From Gammaproteobacteria bacterium (GTDB taxonomy: Bacteria > Pseudomonadota > Gammaproteobacteria > Pseudomonadales > Pseudohongiellaceae), in assembly GCA_012960305.1 (NCBI GenBank), contig DUBM01000014.1, positions 434,001 through 498,000 of the forward strand: a stretch of 64,000 nucleotides of DNA, given 5' to 3'. Positions within the stretch are counted from its first letter, which is position 1. The number at the start of each line of letters is the position of its first letter. A program made the translations under genes and the position numbers. Positions 39,820 through 49,369 of the stretch are shown here, piece by piece. The notes below the pieces were generated by a model, which saw only the letters and a list, made by a program, of their open reading frames with translations, made no database searches and was not told where the DNA came from.

Positions 39820-41274
39820 TTAGCCGGATGGTGAAGTATCAATATCTACAAATAACCGATTTACTAATGGTTCTAATTTGCTCCCAATCCAGTTTTTCCT
39901 AAATCGCACCATATCCCTGGAAAATAGAACCATGAACTTCTGTCTAGATTTATGCCGTTGCATCGCATCGAGATCGAGCACATAGAGTTTGCCTCCAGAA
40001 TAAATAAAATTTGAAGCTTTCATATCTCCATGATTTATCTGGTACTTTTTCATGATCTGAAAAACGTCTGTGAATTCTTGCAGAATTTTCTCAGCCTCGG
40101 GGCTTTCAGCGCTATCTTGCAGTTGCTCCAATACCGTGTTGCCTTCTATTTTTTCGCAAAGAATATAGGCTCTACTTCTGAAAACCCACAAGAATCGCTC
40201 CTCCATGAAGAGAAAAGCATGAGGTGTTGCCAAACCCAACATCTCCAACATTGCGGCATTGCGCCACGAATAGTGCGCTCGGCTAGGTTGAAGACTGCGT
40301 TTGAGTCCATGCCAGAATCCCTTGATGTTATAGCGCTTGAGCATAAATTCCTTGTTGTTAATACGTACCGATGCAACGGTAGAGGTATTCCCTTTTTTGA
40401 CCAATTGTCCTTCATCGATATATTCGTTTGGCTTGTTAATGAAGGACTCGATTTCTTCAGAATGAATAGATCGGTTATAAATGACGAATCTATTTCCATT
40501 CTGGACACACCGATTTGCAGTAGTGGAACGATAGAGCTTACGTTCATAATGGTCGAGTCGGGTAACACGAGCGTCGGTAACCTTCTCTTTAAGTGAAGCA
40601 ATATCAAGCTGCACACTTAGATCTGAGTTGCTTTGGTAATGCTCAACTGCTTGTTCGAGATGGTCGTCTGTAGCTATTGGAAACTGTGCAAAGAACATTG
40701 CCAGGTTTTTCATCCGAGTACGCTCATCCAAAACACCCATGGTTGATTCTATTTCACTGCCATCTAGTAAATATATACAGCCATCAGACATCATAAAATT
40801 ATCTAAATGTATGTCTTCTTGCCATACCCCGGCACGATGACATTCTGCGATTTTGCTTGTTGCTGTCTGCAATATATCTAATTGTTCAGCGTCTGTGCTT
40901 GCCTTATCAAACATTGCTGCAAGGCTAGCTCCACGCTGAAGGTAATCAATAATCAACACACCTGCAGCAATATCAGTGGTAGTTGTTTGATGAATTATGT
41001 CCGGAGTTTGGATTGAGGATTGTCTAAGTAAATTGACACCTTTGATATCCTTTAATAGATTACGTTTCCAATGCCCAGGCTGGAAAAATAATTTTAGAAT
41101 TACGAGCTCGTCTTTCCACCGGGTAACAGCAACTAAGCGCTTTCCGGGAACAATTCGGAGGATGGTTTCAATCTTTAACTCTATTCCACCCTGATCTTTT
41201 GCGATACTAAGACGAAATGGGGTTGGAATGTGGCGGCCCATTGCGATTAGATTCGTACAGGTAAAAAGATTCAT
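39820..41274 (-). CDS. LPS core kinase-like protein with two kinase-fold halves
   Basis: First half HRAGVWQEDIHLDNFMMSDGCIYLLDGSEI; second half YQINHGDMKASNFIYSGGKLYVLDLDAM. Confidence 0.85.
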   Translation of the reverse strand: MNLFTCTNLIAMGRHIPTPFRLSIAKDQGGIELKIETILRIVPGKRLVAVTRWKDELVILKLFFQPGHWKRNLLKDIKGVNLLRQSSIQTPDIIHQTTTTDIAAGVLIIDYLQRGASLAAMFDKASTDAEQLDILQTATSKIAECHRAGVWQEDIHLDNFMMSDGCIYLLDGSEIESTMGVLDERTRMKNLAMFFAQFPIATDDHLEQAVEHYQSNSDLSVQLDIASLKEKVTDARVTRLDHYERKLYRSTTANRCVQNGNRFVIYNRSIHSEEIESFINKPNEYIDEGQLVKKGNTSTVASVRINNKEFMLKRYNIKGFWHGLKRSLQPSRAHYSWRNAAMLEMLGLATPHAFLFMEERFLWVFRSRAYILCEKIEGNTVLEQLQDSAESPEAEKILQEFTDVFQIMKKYQINHGDMKASNFIYSGGKLYVLDLDAMQRHKSRQKFMVLFSRDMVRFRKNWIGSKLEPLVNRLFVDIDTSPSG

Positions 41275-41279
41275 CTCAC

Positions 41280-42068
41280 TTAACTCGAAGGTCCTAATTT
41301 TTGATACATTGCATTAGCTCTTTTCTGGACTGACAACCAAAAGCGATTCCTTGTTACTAGACATTCACGCAGACTCGTCTGATCATAATGCTGCATAAAA
41401 CGAAACAAATCTCGTTGAGTCAACCCTATATCCATTGCTGAATAGTATAGCCCAGACACATCTTTAATCATCCAGCGCGGGGCCAAATTCTTCTTGATAA
41501 GCGCTCGATGGAGATCTATCAGCGATAGTTTCAAACTTTCTTCTTGATCGTGTCGAAGAAAATGACACAAATAAAAATCTCTGTGACAAATTCCATTGGC
41601 ATGCAATTTACGAGCAATGGTGGCAACCGCGATAACTAGTTCTAGCTTCATTCTAAATTGTGGCTTTTCCACTGGCCAAGTCTTGCAAACATCTTCCAAG
41701 CTTGATGTCTGGATCAGATCTTCAGTGACAATAAATGAACTCCGGTTTGCAGGGTTCCAACCACGTTCAGCAAATGCGACTGCTGTCATTGTGGCTAACC
41801 CTAATTCTTTCAAGCAATTAATTGCCCGCCACTCATTGCGAGCTCCCAACACCGGCATACGAAATTGGACTAAGTTCTTAAATATTTCTAACCAACCAAC
41901 ACCAGAATGAACCTTTGCAAAAAAACTTTTACCACCGAGATCAAATTGAAAGGTCTTACGCCCCGCTACATAGCGATAGATTCTTCCTTCGATTGCAGAC
42001 ACTGCCGCAAACGGATCCTTTCCCAGCCAATTCTTTTTGAATTCGTTATTGAGATAAAGCTTATTCAT
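41280..42068 (-). CDS. waaP: LPS core heptose(I) kinase
   Basis: VAGRKTFQFDLGGKSFFAKVHSGVGWLEIFKNLVQFRMPVLGARNEWRAI; GICHRDFYLCHFL. Confidence 0.94.
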   Translation of the reverse strand: MNKLYLNNEFKKNWLGKDPFAAVSAIEGRIYRYVAGRKTFQFDLGGKSFFAKVHSGVGWLEIFKNLVQFRMPVLGARNEWRAINCLKELGLATMTAVAFAERGWNPANRSSFIVTEDLIQTSSLEDVCKTWPVEKPQFRMKLELVIAVATIARKLHANGICHRDFYLCHFLRHDQEESLKLSLIDLHRALIKKNLAPRWMIKDVSGLYYSAMDIGLTQRDLFRFMQHYDQTSLRECLVTRNRFWLSVQKRANAMYQKLGPSS

Positions 42069-43228
42069 TACAACTCACTGCCTTGGATAGAAGGTTCTGC
42101 TTGGCTTTGAGTGCGAATTAGCTGCTCGATGAAATTTGTTGCATCCTCGGGAAGCGCAAAGAGTTTTTCGTTCTCTCCGTATTTACGACCGTTCTGAGAC
42201 CAACTCGCTGAGTCCAGGTTTTGCAACATACTGGAAAGTTTTTGATTAAGATCTTCTTGATCGAACGGCTCACCACACACCTCTCCAGATCCCGCCTCCT
42301 CAATATGGAATGAATAACCACAGGTAGCCGTTGTCAGAACCGGCAATCCCGCAATAGTTGCCTCCAACAACACGTACCCGGCGCTCTCCATATAGGCAGG
42401 ATGCAATAGCAGGTCAGCACCAGCAAGAAATCTAGGAATATCGTTCCGGCCAAGTAATATCGAAAAGCGATCATCGACGTTTAGCTGTTTCGCCAGCTTC
42501 AGATAACGATCTGGTTTGTCCTGTCCAATCAGCAGAAAGCGCGAACTATTACGGATAGAATCTGGCAGAGAAGCGAATGCTTTCAGGGAGCGATCAACAC
42601 CTTTCACTTTAAAGCCTGAACCGATCTGTAGAATTAAGTGCTCATTCTCAGCGAGATCAAACTCCTCTCGAAACTGTTTCCGCGTGGCATCATTTTCTGA
42701 ATTTGGTATACGATCGCGATCAATCCCTGGTGGAACTAAGTGCAGCCTTGCGCCACAATTGGCGTAGTGGGCCGAAAACGCAGTGCGCTGTTGTGGAGAA
42801 AGGATCATTACTTCCGTTCGACTAACATCTCCAAATACTTCTTCTTCATATTTTTTAAAATGCCTGTACCTGCTGGTGTAACGATAATAAAAGCTACGCT
42901 GGTTTTCTGCTTTATCTGCAAAACAAGGATCAGCCGCAAAGTAGAGATCGAGCAGCGGCATTTTGTTAAAACCAATGGTCAGTTGAGTAGGCCGCTTTTT
43001 CAACGCAATAGCGACCCATTCTGTGAATCGTTGATAAAGTTTAATCTTGGTAAATGCCTGCACGGGAGCTTTGAAGAGGTTAACCCCCTCAGGAATACCT
43101 CCTTGCCAATGAATCGTATAAACATCGATTTCATGACCACGCTTAAGACACTCAGAAACAATTCGATGAAAGTCTCTCTGCTGACCCCCGTAAGGAAAAT
43201 AAGAATAAATGAGAAAACTCAATTTCAT
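42068..43228 (-). CDS. waaG: LPS core glycosyltransferase family 4
   Basis: SYFPYGGQQRDFHRIVSECLKRGHEIDVYTIHWQG; LLHPAYMESAGYVLLEATIAGLPVLTTATCGYSFHIEEAGSGEV. Confidence 0.93.
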   Translation of the reverse strand: MKLSFLIYSYFPYGGQQRDFHRIVSECLKRGHEIDVYTIHWQGGIPEGVNLFKAPVQAFTKIKLYQRFTEWVAIALKKRPTQLTIGFNKMPLLDLYFAADPCFADKAENQRSFYYRYTSRYRHFKKYEEEVFGDVSRTEVMILSPQQRTAFSAHYANCGARLHLVPPGIDRDRIPNSENDATRKQFREEFDLAENEHLILQIGSGFKVKGVDRSLKAFASLPDSIRNSSRFLLIGQDKPDRYLKLAKQLNVDDRFSILLGRNDIPRFLAGADLLLHPAYMESAGYVLLEATIAGLPVLTTATCGYSFHIEEAGSGEVCGEPFDQEDLNQKLSSMLQNLDSASWSQNGRKYGENEKLFALPEDATNFIEQLIRTQSQAEPSIQGSEL

Positions 43229-43234
43229 GGCCGT

Positions 43235-44296
43235 CTACTGATTTTCTACAAGTTTCTCAAACTGCTGCCATACAGTTTCAGGTTTTTGCGTCGCGAAACA
43301 AGGAGGCGTAACTGCAAAGGATTGATTTCGAAATTCATCGGTAACCCCGGGCCCAAAGTAGCCGCAAATCTTCCTGACACAGGGAGCGCAATTGAGATTT
43401 GAATTAAGATGTAACTGATTTCGTCCAAAAGTACCTGATAGGCCAGGGTCGGTCGGACCATAGAGAGAAACCGCTGGTTTTGCTAAAGCAGCCGCCATAT
43501 GTCCTAGCCCAGTATCAACGGCGATGACACCCTGAGACTGTTGAATATGACTTGCTAACCCCGAAAGAGATTGCTTATCGAGCACAACTACATTGTCATT
43601 ATCAAGACCGATAAAGTTCGCTCGCTGCCGTTCGATTGAGTTTCCCCAGGGAAGATTAACTCTATAGCCTGCTTTAGTTGCAATATGTGCGAGATGGCGC
43701 CAATAATACTCAGGCCAATGTTTTGTGTCCCACGTAGTGCCATGGAGAAAAACTACAGATTTTTGATCACTGGATTCAATTTTCCCTTTGATTCGACTTA
43801 CGTCAATTCCATAATCAATATGATCTTTGTCATATTCATAGCTCAATGCTCTGGCAAATAGCTGTCTGATTCTATCAACAGCATGCACCGTCCATGGGAC
43901 TGAATAAACTTTGTTATAAAAGAGTGTCGCCATAGGCTCCCGGATTGTTCGATTACTTAGACCAATTGTTAATCCTTTGGATAAGCGACTAACCATTCCG
44001 CTTTTGATCAAGCCCTGAGCGTCTATCACCAGATCATAGTGGACCCCCTGCAGAGAACGTTTGAAAGACCTAAATTCATGATTCAGATAGGTTTTTACAA
44101 TATTTCTTCGCCACCGGCGAATTGCAATGGGAATTACATTTTCTACCGCAGGATGCCAACTGGGCACTTCAACAAAATTTTCTTCAACGACCCAGTCAAA
44201 TACCAAATTTCTATGTGCGCGCTGTGCATCAGTTACAGCTGGCAGGGTATGAATGATGTCTCCTAGTGAAGACACTTTAACAATGAGCACTCGCAA
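43235..44296 (-). CDS. waaC: LPS heptosyltransferase I
   Basis: MRVLIVKVSSLGDIIHTLPAVTDAQRA; AVDTGLGHMAAALAKPAVSLYGPTDP. Confidence 0.95.
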   Translation of the reverse strand: MRVLIVKVSSLGDIIHTLPAVTDAQRAHRNLVFDWVVEENFVEVPSWHPAVENVIPIAIRRWRRNIVKTYLNHEFRSFKRSLQGVHYDLVIDAQGLIKSGMVSRLSKGLTIGLSNRTIREPMATLFYNKVYSVPWTVHAVDRIRQLFARALSYEYDKDHIDYGIDVSRIKGKIESSDQKSVVFLHGTTWDTKHWPEYYWRHLAHIATKAGYRVNLPWGNSIERQRANFIGLDNDNVVVLDKQSLSGLASHIQQSQGVIAVDTGLGHMAAALAKPAVSLYGPTDPGLSGTFGRNQLHLNSNLNCAPCVRKICGYFGPGVTDEFRNQSFAVTPPCFATQKPETVWQQFEKLVENQ

Positions 44297-44333
44297 TTCT
44301 TGTTAATCCTTTAGTTTGAGAAAATCAGCACTA

Positions 44334-45374
44334 CTAAGGCTCTATTAGTCCCCGAGCTGCATCTAGAACACGGCTTGGCTCCAAATCTTTAAGACAGCGG
44401 AGATGGCCATAAGGGCACTCCCGCTTGAAACAGGGACGACATTCAATATCAGTGAACATCAATTTTACCCTGTCTGCTAGCGGAGGGGTAAATTCTGGTG
44501 ACGTCGAACCATAAATGGCGATAATTGACTTATCAAGTGCTGCCCCAATGTGCATCAAGCCGGAATCATTTGATATTACAGCATCTGCGACTGACATGAG
44601 ATCAATTGCCTCGGCGAGGCTGGTTTTACCTGTTAAGTCGTTAACCTCACTGGCACTAGCCCTAGGTATAAATTCCAAGAGGTCCTGGGCAGCGGGAGAG
44701 TCATTGGTGGAGCCGAAAACCCATACTCGCCAGCCCTCGGAAATCAACTGTGCACACACCGCTCCATAGTGCTCAACCGGCCACTGCTTCGCCTTGCCAA
44801 ACTCTGCGCCCGGGCATATGGCGACAGTTCGCGGCCCTTTACTCAACCGAAAGCGCTCCAACACTTTATCTACATTCTCATGGTTTATCGAAAGCCTTGG
44901 CCTGGGGATGTTCTCTGGGGGGTTTTTAGAAACTGGATGAGCGAGACCAACAAAACGATCTACCATTCTCGGAAAAGCTTGTTTGTCGAGAGCGCGACAA
45001 TCTGTTAATAGCAGATTACGCCACTCCCCTCGCCAAGCGGTTCGATTACGGATTTTTGCATGATAGGGGATCAATGCCGACTTTAAGGAATTAGGCAGAA
45101 CAATCGAAGAGGTAAATCCGCTCGAGCGGAGCGATTTACCGATTGCCCGGCGTTCGGCCCATTTCAATTCTCCATGGGCTATGGAAATATCGATACCCTC
45201 ATCAACTTCGGGCATACGATCCAATAGGGGCCTGGTCCAGGGTGGTGCTATCACAGAAATTGAGCTGTTAGGGTTTTGCTGCTTTAACGATATAAAGAGA
45301 GATTGAGCCATCACCATGTCACCCACCCATGATGGCCCTACTATCAGAACCTTTTCATTTTTTTGTTTGTTCAT
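44334..45374 (-). CDS. waaF: LPS heptosyltransferase II
   Basis: KVLIVGPSWVGDMVMAQSLF; ISNDSGLMHIGAALDKSIIAIYGSTSPEFTPPL; CRPCFKRECPYGHLRCL. Confidence 0.95.
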   Translation of the reverse strand: MNKQKNEKVLIVGPSWVGDMVMAQSLFISLKQQNPNSSISVIAPPWTRPLLDRMPEVDEGIDISIAHGELKWAERRAIGKSLRSSGFTSSIVLPNSLKSALIPYHAKIRNRTAWRGEWRNLLLTDCRALDKQAFPRMVDRFVGLAHPVSKNPPENIPRPRLSINHENVDKVLERFRLSKGPRTVAICPGAEFGKAKQWPVEHYGAVCAQLISEGWRVWVFGSTNDSPAAQDLLEFIPRASASEVNDLTGKTSLAEAIDLMSVADAVISNDSGLMHIGAALDKSIIAIYGSTSPEFTPPLADRVKLMFTDIECRPCFKRECPYGHLRCLKDLEPSRVLDAARGLIEP

Positions 45375-45418
45375 AGTGTAAGTGGGCAAATGCCTGCCGA
45401 ATTCAGTTCGAGGCAACT

Positions 45419-46879
45419 TTACTCAATTAGCTTAATCCAGTCGCCTTCATCAGGACTCCCGGAAGGATAGTAGCCATTCAGCAAGCGTAGCGTTTCTTCT
45501 GGGTAATTCACAATCTTGCTGGTCTTGGCTACCACCGCAAAATCAAAAAATTCGCTAGCTTGAACATATTTCAATTTTAATTCTGAGCCAGAATGGGTCT
45601 CGCCATTCTGTATCGCTCTGAAAGATCGAATAGAATCTAAAAGTAAGGCGTCTATATCATCTTTTATATTTGTATTATCTATCTCGCCACGGATTATAAA
45701 AACTCGCGGCCCATAATAAATAGCAGCGACTCGCTCAGTTTTACCCGTTTCAGGATTAACCGCAGTTCCGGTATGGCCAATCAGTCGGAACTGTTCTAAT
45801 CGCTCGGACTTCTGCAGGCTGGGGATTCCCATATTATCTCTAATAAAGATACGTGGCTCTATATTGTCTTGAAGTCGCTGAACCTCGACTTTTATTCGGC
45901 CAACACCTACAGATGCAGCCGCAACGGTTGTAGTGGTTTCAGACAATTCCCATTCATCTGGGAATACCAATGTATAATCAAGTAACGGCTGATAATATCG
46001 ATTGCGTGTCTCTTGAGTTTGCGAGCCTGCACTCGCTCCAACAATCAGGCCGTTCATATTAGTTCTAAATTTTCGGTTATCTGTTTCAGTAATCTGAATT
46101 TCTTCTAATTCTCCAACTGCTGCTATTGCTTCTTGAAGACGGGTATCATTGCGCGGATGCGTTGCAAACAAGCCATGATAACTTTGCGCACCATTAGAAA
46201 TACGCCGATTAAAATCTTCCTGGTTTTTAAGCACCGTTACGACTTGGATTACAGCTTGTGGGTCGTAACCAGCACTCACTAAATATTCTGCGCCGAGACT
46301 ATCAGCTTCTAACTCATGCTCACGACCAAAACCGCTTAAGCCAGTTTGTGCCCAGATTGAAGCCACTTCACTTATCTGAGACCCAACGTAGCCACTCCCG
46401 GTTGCCACAGCCGTAACAAAACCGCCCACACTCGCAGCGCCTCGAGCCAGAGCCCCTCTCGCTTGTTGCTGCACAGCATGGCGAGCGGTAATGTGGCCAA
46501 TCTCATGGGCAAGTACCGCTGCTAATTCGGCCTCCGAATTCATAAAAGTCAACAACCCGCGGTTTACATAAACGTAGCCGCCCGGCAACGCGAAAGCATT
46601 AATATCGGGGCTATCAATGATATGAAATTGATATTCAAGATTAGGCCGATGGCTTACATTCGCTACCTTCTCGCCTACTTCTCTTACATATTGCAAAAGC
46701 TCCTCGTCTTCAAATAAACGCTGGCTGCTGAGTACTTTCTCGTGTTCTTCCAGCCCAATTTCTTTCTCTTTATTCTCTGTCATGAGAACAAGATTGGGAC
46801 CACCAGTGGCAGGATTTATCGCACAGGAATTAAGAATCGGTAGGCCTAAGAGAAGTAAACCAAATAAAATATTTTTCAT
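45419..46879 (-). CDS. M48-family metalloprotease lipoprotein
   Basis: Lipobox LPILNSC; AVLAHEIGHITARH; GREHELEADSLGAEYL; internal ATG at 46879 gives a proper lipoprotein signal. Confidence 0.92.
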   Translation of the reverse strand: MKNILFGLLLLGLPILNSCAINPATGGPNLVLMTENKEKEIGLEEHEKVLSSQRLFEDEELLQYVREVGEKVANVSHRPNLEYQFHIIDSPDINAFALPGGYVYVNRGLLTFMNSEAELAAVLAHEIGHITARHAVQQQARGALARGAASVGGFVTAVATGSGYVGSQISEVASIWAQTGLSGFGREHELEADSLGAEYLVSAGYDPQAVIQVVTVLKNQEDFNRRISNGAQSYHGLFATHPRNDTRLQEAIAAVGELEEIQITETDNRKFRTNMNGLIVGASAGSQTQETRNRYYQPLLDYTLVFPDEWELSETTTTVAAASVGVGRIKVEVQRLQDNIEPRIFIRDNMGIPSLQKSERLEQFRLIGHTGTAVNPETGKTERVAAIYYGPRVFIIRGEIDNTNIKDDIDALLLDSIRSFRAIQNGETHSGSELKLKYVQASEFFDFAVVAKTSKIVNYPEETLRLLNGYYPSGSPDEGDWIKLIE

Positions 46880-46964
46880 GTTAAGTATTGAGTTTAGATT
46901 TTTAATTAAGTCGAGTATTTTCATGGTTCCACCTGTCATTCTTTACGGATCGCCAAATTCTTAT

Positions 46965-47642
46965 TCAGTTACCAATTAAAAATTCTTTGAGTTGTGTGGC
47001 CAAACGACTACATGCGTTGGCTTCTACCCGAGCAATTAGCGGAATAGGTACAAAAAATGCGGGGATATATGATTGACCGGTAGCATCAGCATTTATTGTG
47101 CCGACTGAAGTTAATTCACCCACATCCCAAATTCTAGCGTCAAAGTTTGAGTCATCTTCCCAAGTACCAAAACCAAAGCAACCACCTCCGCCAGGGCCGA
47201 TTGCGCAGGTTAAGCTTCCCGACCGACCTGATTGTACGGTCGAACCATCAACCCACACGATATAACGTATACCGAAATCATTCATCTTTTCAGCGATAAC
47301 ATCTTCTGCCATCAACCTTTCTAAATCTTGTGTGCGCAGGGGAGCAGTTCGGGGCTCAAACCACGGAAACATCGCGTCGACAAATTCCTGCTCAGGCACT
47401 ACATTAATCGCGTTCTCCCCGCGATTCATTCCCTCGCCGACACAACTGATGAATTCAGAGCGAGTTTCATAATCACTAGCCTGTCGTCTACCAAGAATTA
47501 CAACGGACTCATCACTCTCAATGCCTGTTTCGCCCTGGCGAAATTCATCAACAGTTGTGCTGGTACAGGAGACAAACAACGTCAACAAAATTGAAGCTGA
47601 CAGTAGTCGAGTATGTTTCATAATTAAAAGATAGAGCTTCAT
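46965..47642 (-). CDS. Hypothetical lipoprotein
   Basis: Signal with lipobox LLTLFVSC; coding-like ORF in operon orientation. Confidence 0.7.
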   Translation of the reverse strand: MKLYLLIMKHTRLLSASILLTLFVSCTSTTVDEFRQGETGIESDESVVILGRRQASDYETRSEFISCVGEGMNRGENAINVVPEQEFVDAMFPWFEPRTAPLRTQDLERLMAEDVIAEKMNDFGIRYIVWVDGSTVQSGRSGSLTCAIGPGGGGCFGFGTWEDDSNFDARIWDVGELTSVGTINADATGQSYIPAFFVPIPLIARVEANACSRLATQLKEFLIGN

Positions 47643-47667
47643 ACAAACCTCGGCATAGCGCTTTGAT

Positions 47668-48294
47668 CTACAGATTACTTAACCAGGTTCGAACTTCAGG
47701 GACTTGGCCGAAACTGAGAGAAAAACTCGACGCCAAATCTCGTAATGCAACAATCGCCGCATCATTGATTGCTGCTTCGGTTGAGCGGAAAGTCTCAGCG
47801 GGAGTCTTTCCATAAGATGTCAGAACCCAATTTGCAATATAGTCACCTTCAGCGGTCAACAATCGCATGTTATATTTTATCCACACTTCATAAACATCAA
47901 GTTTCGTTTTTGCCGGCAACGCTAGTTGGAATTCCTCAATAGCAGGCGCAAAAATTGCATCGGCTCCAGTCGCTTGCACCTCCTCAATAGTATCGACGAA
48001 CACTACTTCATCGAACATTGCTGGCAGAACTGCATTGAACAATTGAATATGGGAGCCGCCACTTTCAATATTGAATTCTTCTTCACCAGTTTCGGTGTAC
48101 TCCATGAAAGAAAATTCACGGAGGGCGTCATCATAGATGACTGCCACAAATATGGGTAATTTGGCTATATTAGGAGTCGGAAAGCTGCCATCGATAACGA
48201 CATTGCTTACACCACAGCTCACGATAATCAACATCATTAGCGCCACGCCACAATTTTTCCATTTTTTAGTGTTCATTCTACATATGTTCCGCAA
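47668..48294 (-). CDS. Hypothetical lipoprotein
   Basis: Lipobox-like MLIIVSCG; coding-like ORF. Confidence 0.7.
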   Translation of the reverse strand: MRNICRMNTKKWKNCGVALMMLIIVSCGVSNVVIDGSFPTPNIAKLPIFVAVIYDDALREFSFMEYTETGEEEFNIESGGSHIQLFNAVLPAMFDEVVFVDTIEEVQATGADAIFAPAIEEFQLALPAKTKLDVYEVWIKYNMRLLTAEGDYIANWVLTSYGKTPAETFRSTEAAINDAAIVALRDLASSFSLSFGQVPEVRTWLSNL

Positions 48295-48358
48295 TTTATT
48301 TTATTTCTAAGCCTTTACATTACTATTGTTTAAGGCCCAACCGGTAGTGTTTCGAGTC

Positions 48359-49366
48359 TTACTGATAATCGTTGAGACCAACAAATGTACCACCATTTCG
48401 AGATGTCATCTCTCGCATTAAAGTGGAATATCGGTAAACACTCTGATGAAACCTCTGGGGACCAGCAAATATGGTGGGAAAGCCGATTCCATGTATTCTC
48501 ACCAAACGATCTCCATTTTCATCTTCGACATTAATTCGGTCAATTGTTCGAAGCACGTCTTGAATAGACCCGCCAGGTTGGAAATCATCACCAAGAACGT
48601 AAATACTTATTTTTTTATCTGGCGCGTAGAAGGTATTAATTGCCCTCGTTACCCCTTCAACCGGACTGCTGTTGCTGTAAGGGTTCCAACTACGTAGGGT
48701 AGACATAATCTGAGTCCGCCGACCAGGGGTATCAGGTATCCACTCCCCTCTGTATGAATCGAACATGTAATCACCCATGTCATTCATTACTTGTATGCCC
48801 TTAACTTCAGGATAAACATTAAGCGTGTCATCAATAATACCAAGCATTTTGCTCCAACTTGGATTGTTAAACATGCTACCGGAGGTGTCTATTACAAAAA
48901 TTATATATTCGCTATCAACTGGAATACCACCAATAGCGTTGTTCTCAGGTGCTGCGCTGTTCGCTAGCAGACGCTGCATCTCGTCGGTCATGGACTGCTG
49001 CGCCAAAGATAATCGACCTATCTCATCAGTGGTTTCATCAGAGAGTTGACTGGATGTTTGGTATTCACCCTGAATGTCCGTGAGGTCACGGCGAAGGCGG
49101 GCAATACGGTCTTTCATTGCCGAAAGTTGCTCGTGTTTCGCATTCAAATCTCGATTATAAATTGTGGTTTCACCACGGATAGCAAAGAGTTGTTCCTGTA
49201 ATTCTACAATACTCCCTTCTGGATCAGGCACATCCACATATTCTATAGTTATTGGTGCTGCGGATTTTGTAATCATTAGAAGAATGATCATCGCACCAAA
49301 GCCACAGGCGGCAACGTCCAAGAAGGACACGGAAAATGAATCTGCTTCTCTATTCTTACGCTTCAT
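48359..49366 (-). CDS. VWA-domain protein with N-terminal ExbD/MotB-like TM anchor and coiled coil
   Basis: SVSFLDVAACGFGAMIILLMITKSA; heptad-like region; MIDAS YIIFVIDTSGSMFNNPSW. Confidence 0.88.
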   Translation of the reverse strand: MKRKNREADSFSVSFLDVAACGFGAMIILLMITKSAAPITIEYVDVPDPEGSIVELQEQLFAIRGETTIYNRDLNAKHEQLSAMKDRIARLRRDLTDIQGEYQTSSQLSDETTDEIGRLSLAQQSMTDEMQRLLANSAAPENNAIGGIPVDSEYIIFVIDTSGSMFNNPSWSKMLGIIDDTLNVYPEVKGIQVMNDMGDYMFDSYRGEWIPDTPGRRTQIMSTLRSWNPYSNSSPVEGVTRAINTFYAPDKKISIYVLGDDFQPGGSIQDVLRTIDRINVEDENGDRLVRIHGIGFPTIFAGPQRFHQSVYRYSTLMREMTSRNGGTFVGLNDYQ

Positions 49367-49369
49367 AAT

